Assembly (NCBI GenBank): GCA_031268395.1
Contig: JAIRXI010000088.1
Location: 1-5,825 of the forward strand
Source of the DNA: Tannerella sp.
Lineage (GTDB): Bacteria; Bacteroidota; Bacteroidia; Bacteroidales; Tannerellaceae
Reading direction: 5' to 3'
Length of the DNA stretch: 5,825 nucleotides
Part shown: positions 5,707-5,825 of the stretch, in pieces
Layout: each line of letters begins with the position of its first letter
How positions within the stretch are numbered: the first letter of the stretch is position 1
Position numbers and translations under genes: made by a program
The notes under the pieces: generated by a model
What the model saw: only the letters and a program-made list of their open reading frames with translations
The model's database searches: none
What the model was told of the DNA's origin: nothing

Positions 5707-5825
5707 GTAAGCATCCCAAATGCACCGTCTTGATTGTGTAAAAAAGATAATTAGGCTATGCCTCTCTCGTTTGTTTATAGTTGCATGGAAGTAGGGCCTG
5801 CCAATCAATGGGAGTTTGTAATGTG
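5707..5825 (-). mobile_element. Terminal part of a probable IS66-family insertion sequence
   Basis: Two independent signs agree. Base 5707 begins GTAAGCATCCC, and IS66-family terminal repeats characteristically start with GTAA, often GTAAGC. About 50 bases inside is the stop codon of a minus-strand frame whose C-terminus looks like an IS66 transposase tail. This is the 3' end of the element, which continues off the right edge. If the boundary is right, bases 5699-5706 (CAATAAAA) would be one copy of the 8-base target duplication usual for this family. The other end is not visible. Confidence 0.5.
5756..5825 (-). CDS. C-terminal end of a probable IS66-family transposase (partial)
   Basis: A minus-strand frame enters from the right edge and stops at TAG 5758-5756, giving 22 residues. 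They include PIDWQALLPCNYKQ, which resembles the LLPxN(W/Y) tail at the end of IS66 DDE transposases (the IS66 C-terminal element). Only the tail is visible, so catalytic residues cannot be judged. The call leans on its position beside a GTAAGC terminus. A competing plus-strand frame from ATG 5758 has no supporting similarity. Confidence 0.4.
   Translation of the reverse strand, partial: TLQTPIDWQALLPCNYKQTREA

Noticed and set aside
5776..5783. TATAGTTG as a possible -7 promoter box near the right edge
   Set aside because: It has one mismatch, no -33 box at 19 bases, and no supported gene downstream.
5758..5825. Plus-strand frame starting MPLSFVYSCMEVGPANQW and open to the right edge
   Set aside because: It has no ribosome site, promoter or similarity. 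The opposite strand reads as a plausible IS66 transposase tail next to a matching terminus.

Overview
The window looks like chromosomal DNA from a member of the Bacteroidales. Three things point there. Several promoters fit the Bacteroidetes pattern (TTTG-like box, 19 bases, TAnnTTTG). The genes lack strong Shine-Dalgarno sites. The families present (ISAon1-type transposase, GH95 fucosidase, C69 dipeptidase, small beta-barrel protein) are typical of gut or oral Bacteroidales. Genus cannot be fixed from the sequence.

Layout, left to right. Bases 1 to about 291 are the end of an ISAon1-type insertion sequence, with the start of its transposase N-terminal ORF on the minus strand running off the left edge. 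Bases 318-596 form a compact minus-strand unit: a promoter, a 58-residue gene for a probable membrane-anchored coiled-coil protein, and a strong hairpin terminator. Bases 672-3020 (minus) encode a complete secreted GH95 alpha-L-fucosidase with its own promoter. A 320-base divergent intergenic region follows; besides promoters it contains a GC-richer, coding-like stretch that may be a gene remnant. Bases 3341-4981 (plus) encode an exported C69-family dipeptidase, and 5027-5500 (plus) a small outer-membrane beta-barrel protein, 45 bases apart and possibly co-transcribed. From about 5707 to the right edge the sequence looks like the end of an IS66-family element: a GTAAGC terminus and a minus-strand transposase C-terminus.

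The cargo between the two insertion-sequence ends is cell-envelope and nutrient-scavenging material. The fucosidase would remove terminal fucose from host or plant glycans in the periplasm, the dipeptidase would finish peptide breakdown, and the barrel protein sits in the outer membrane. The fucosidase has no SusC/SusD partner in view, so this does not look like a classical polysaccharide utilisation locus. The left part (insertion sequence and small gene) is clearly AT-richer than the dipeptidase region, consistent with a mosaic, accessory origin.

I found no CRISPR array, tRNA, rRNA or clear novel defence system. The least explained items are the 58-residue membrane protein unit, the coding-like remnant at 3128-3265, and a duplicated gene start at 3318-3360.
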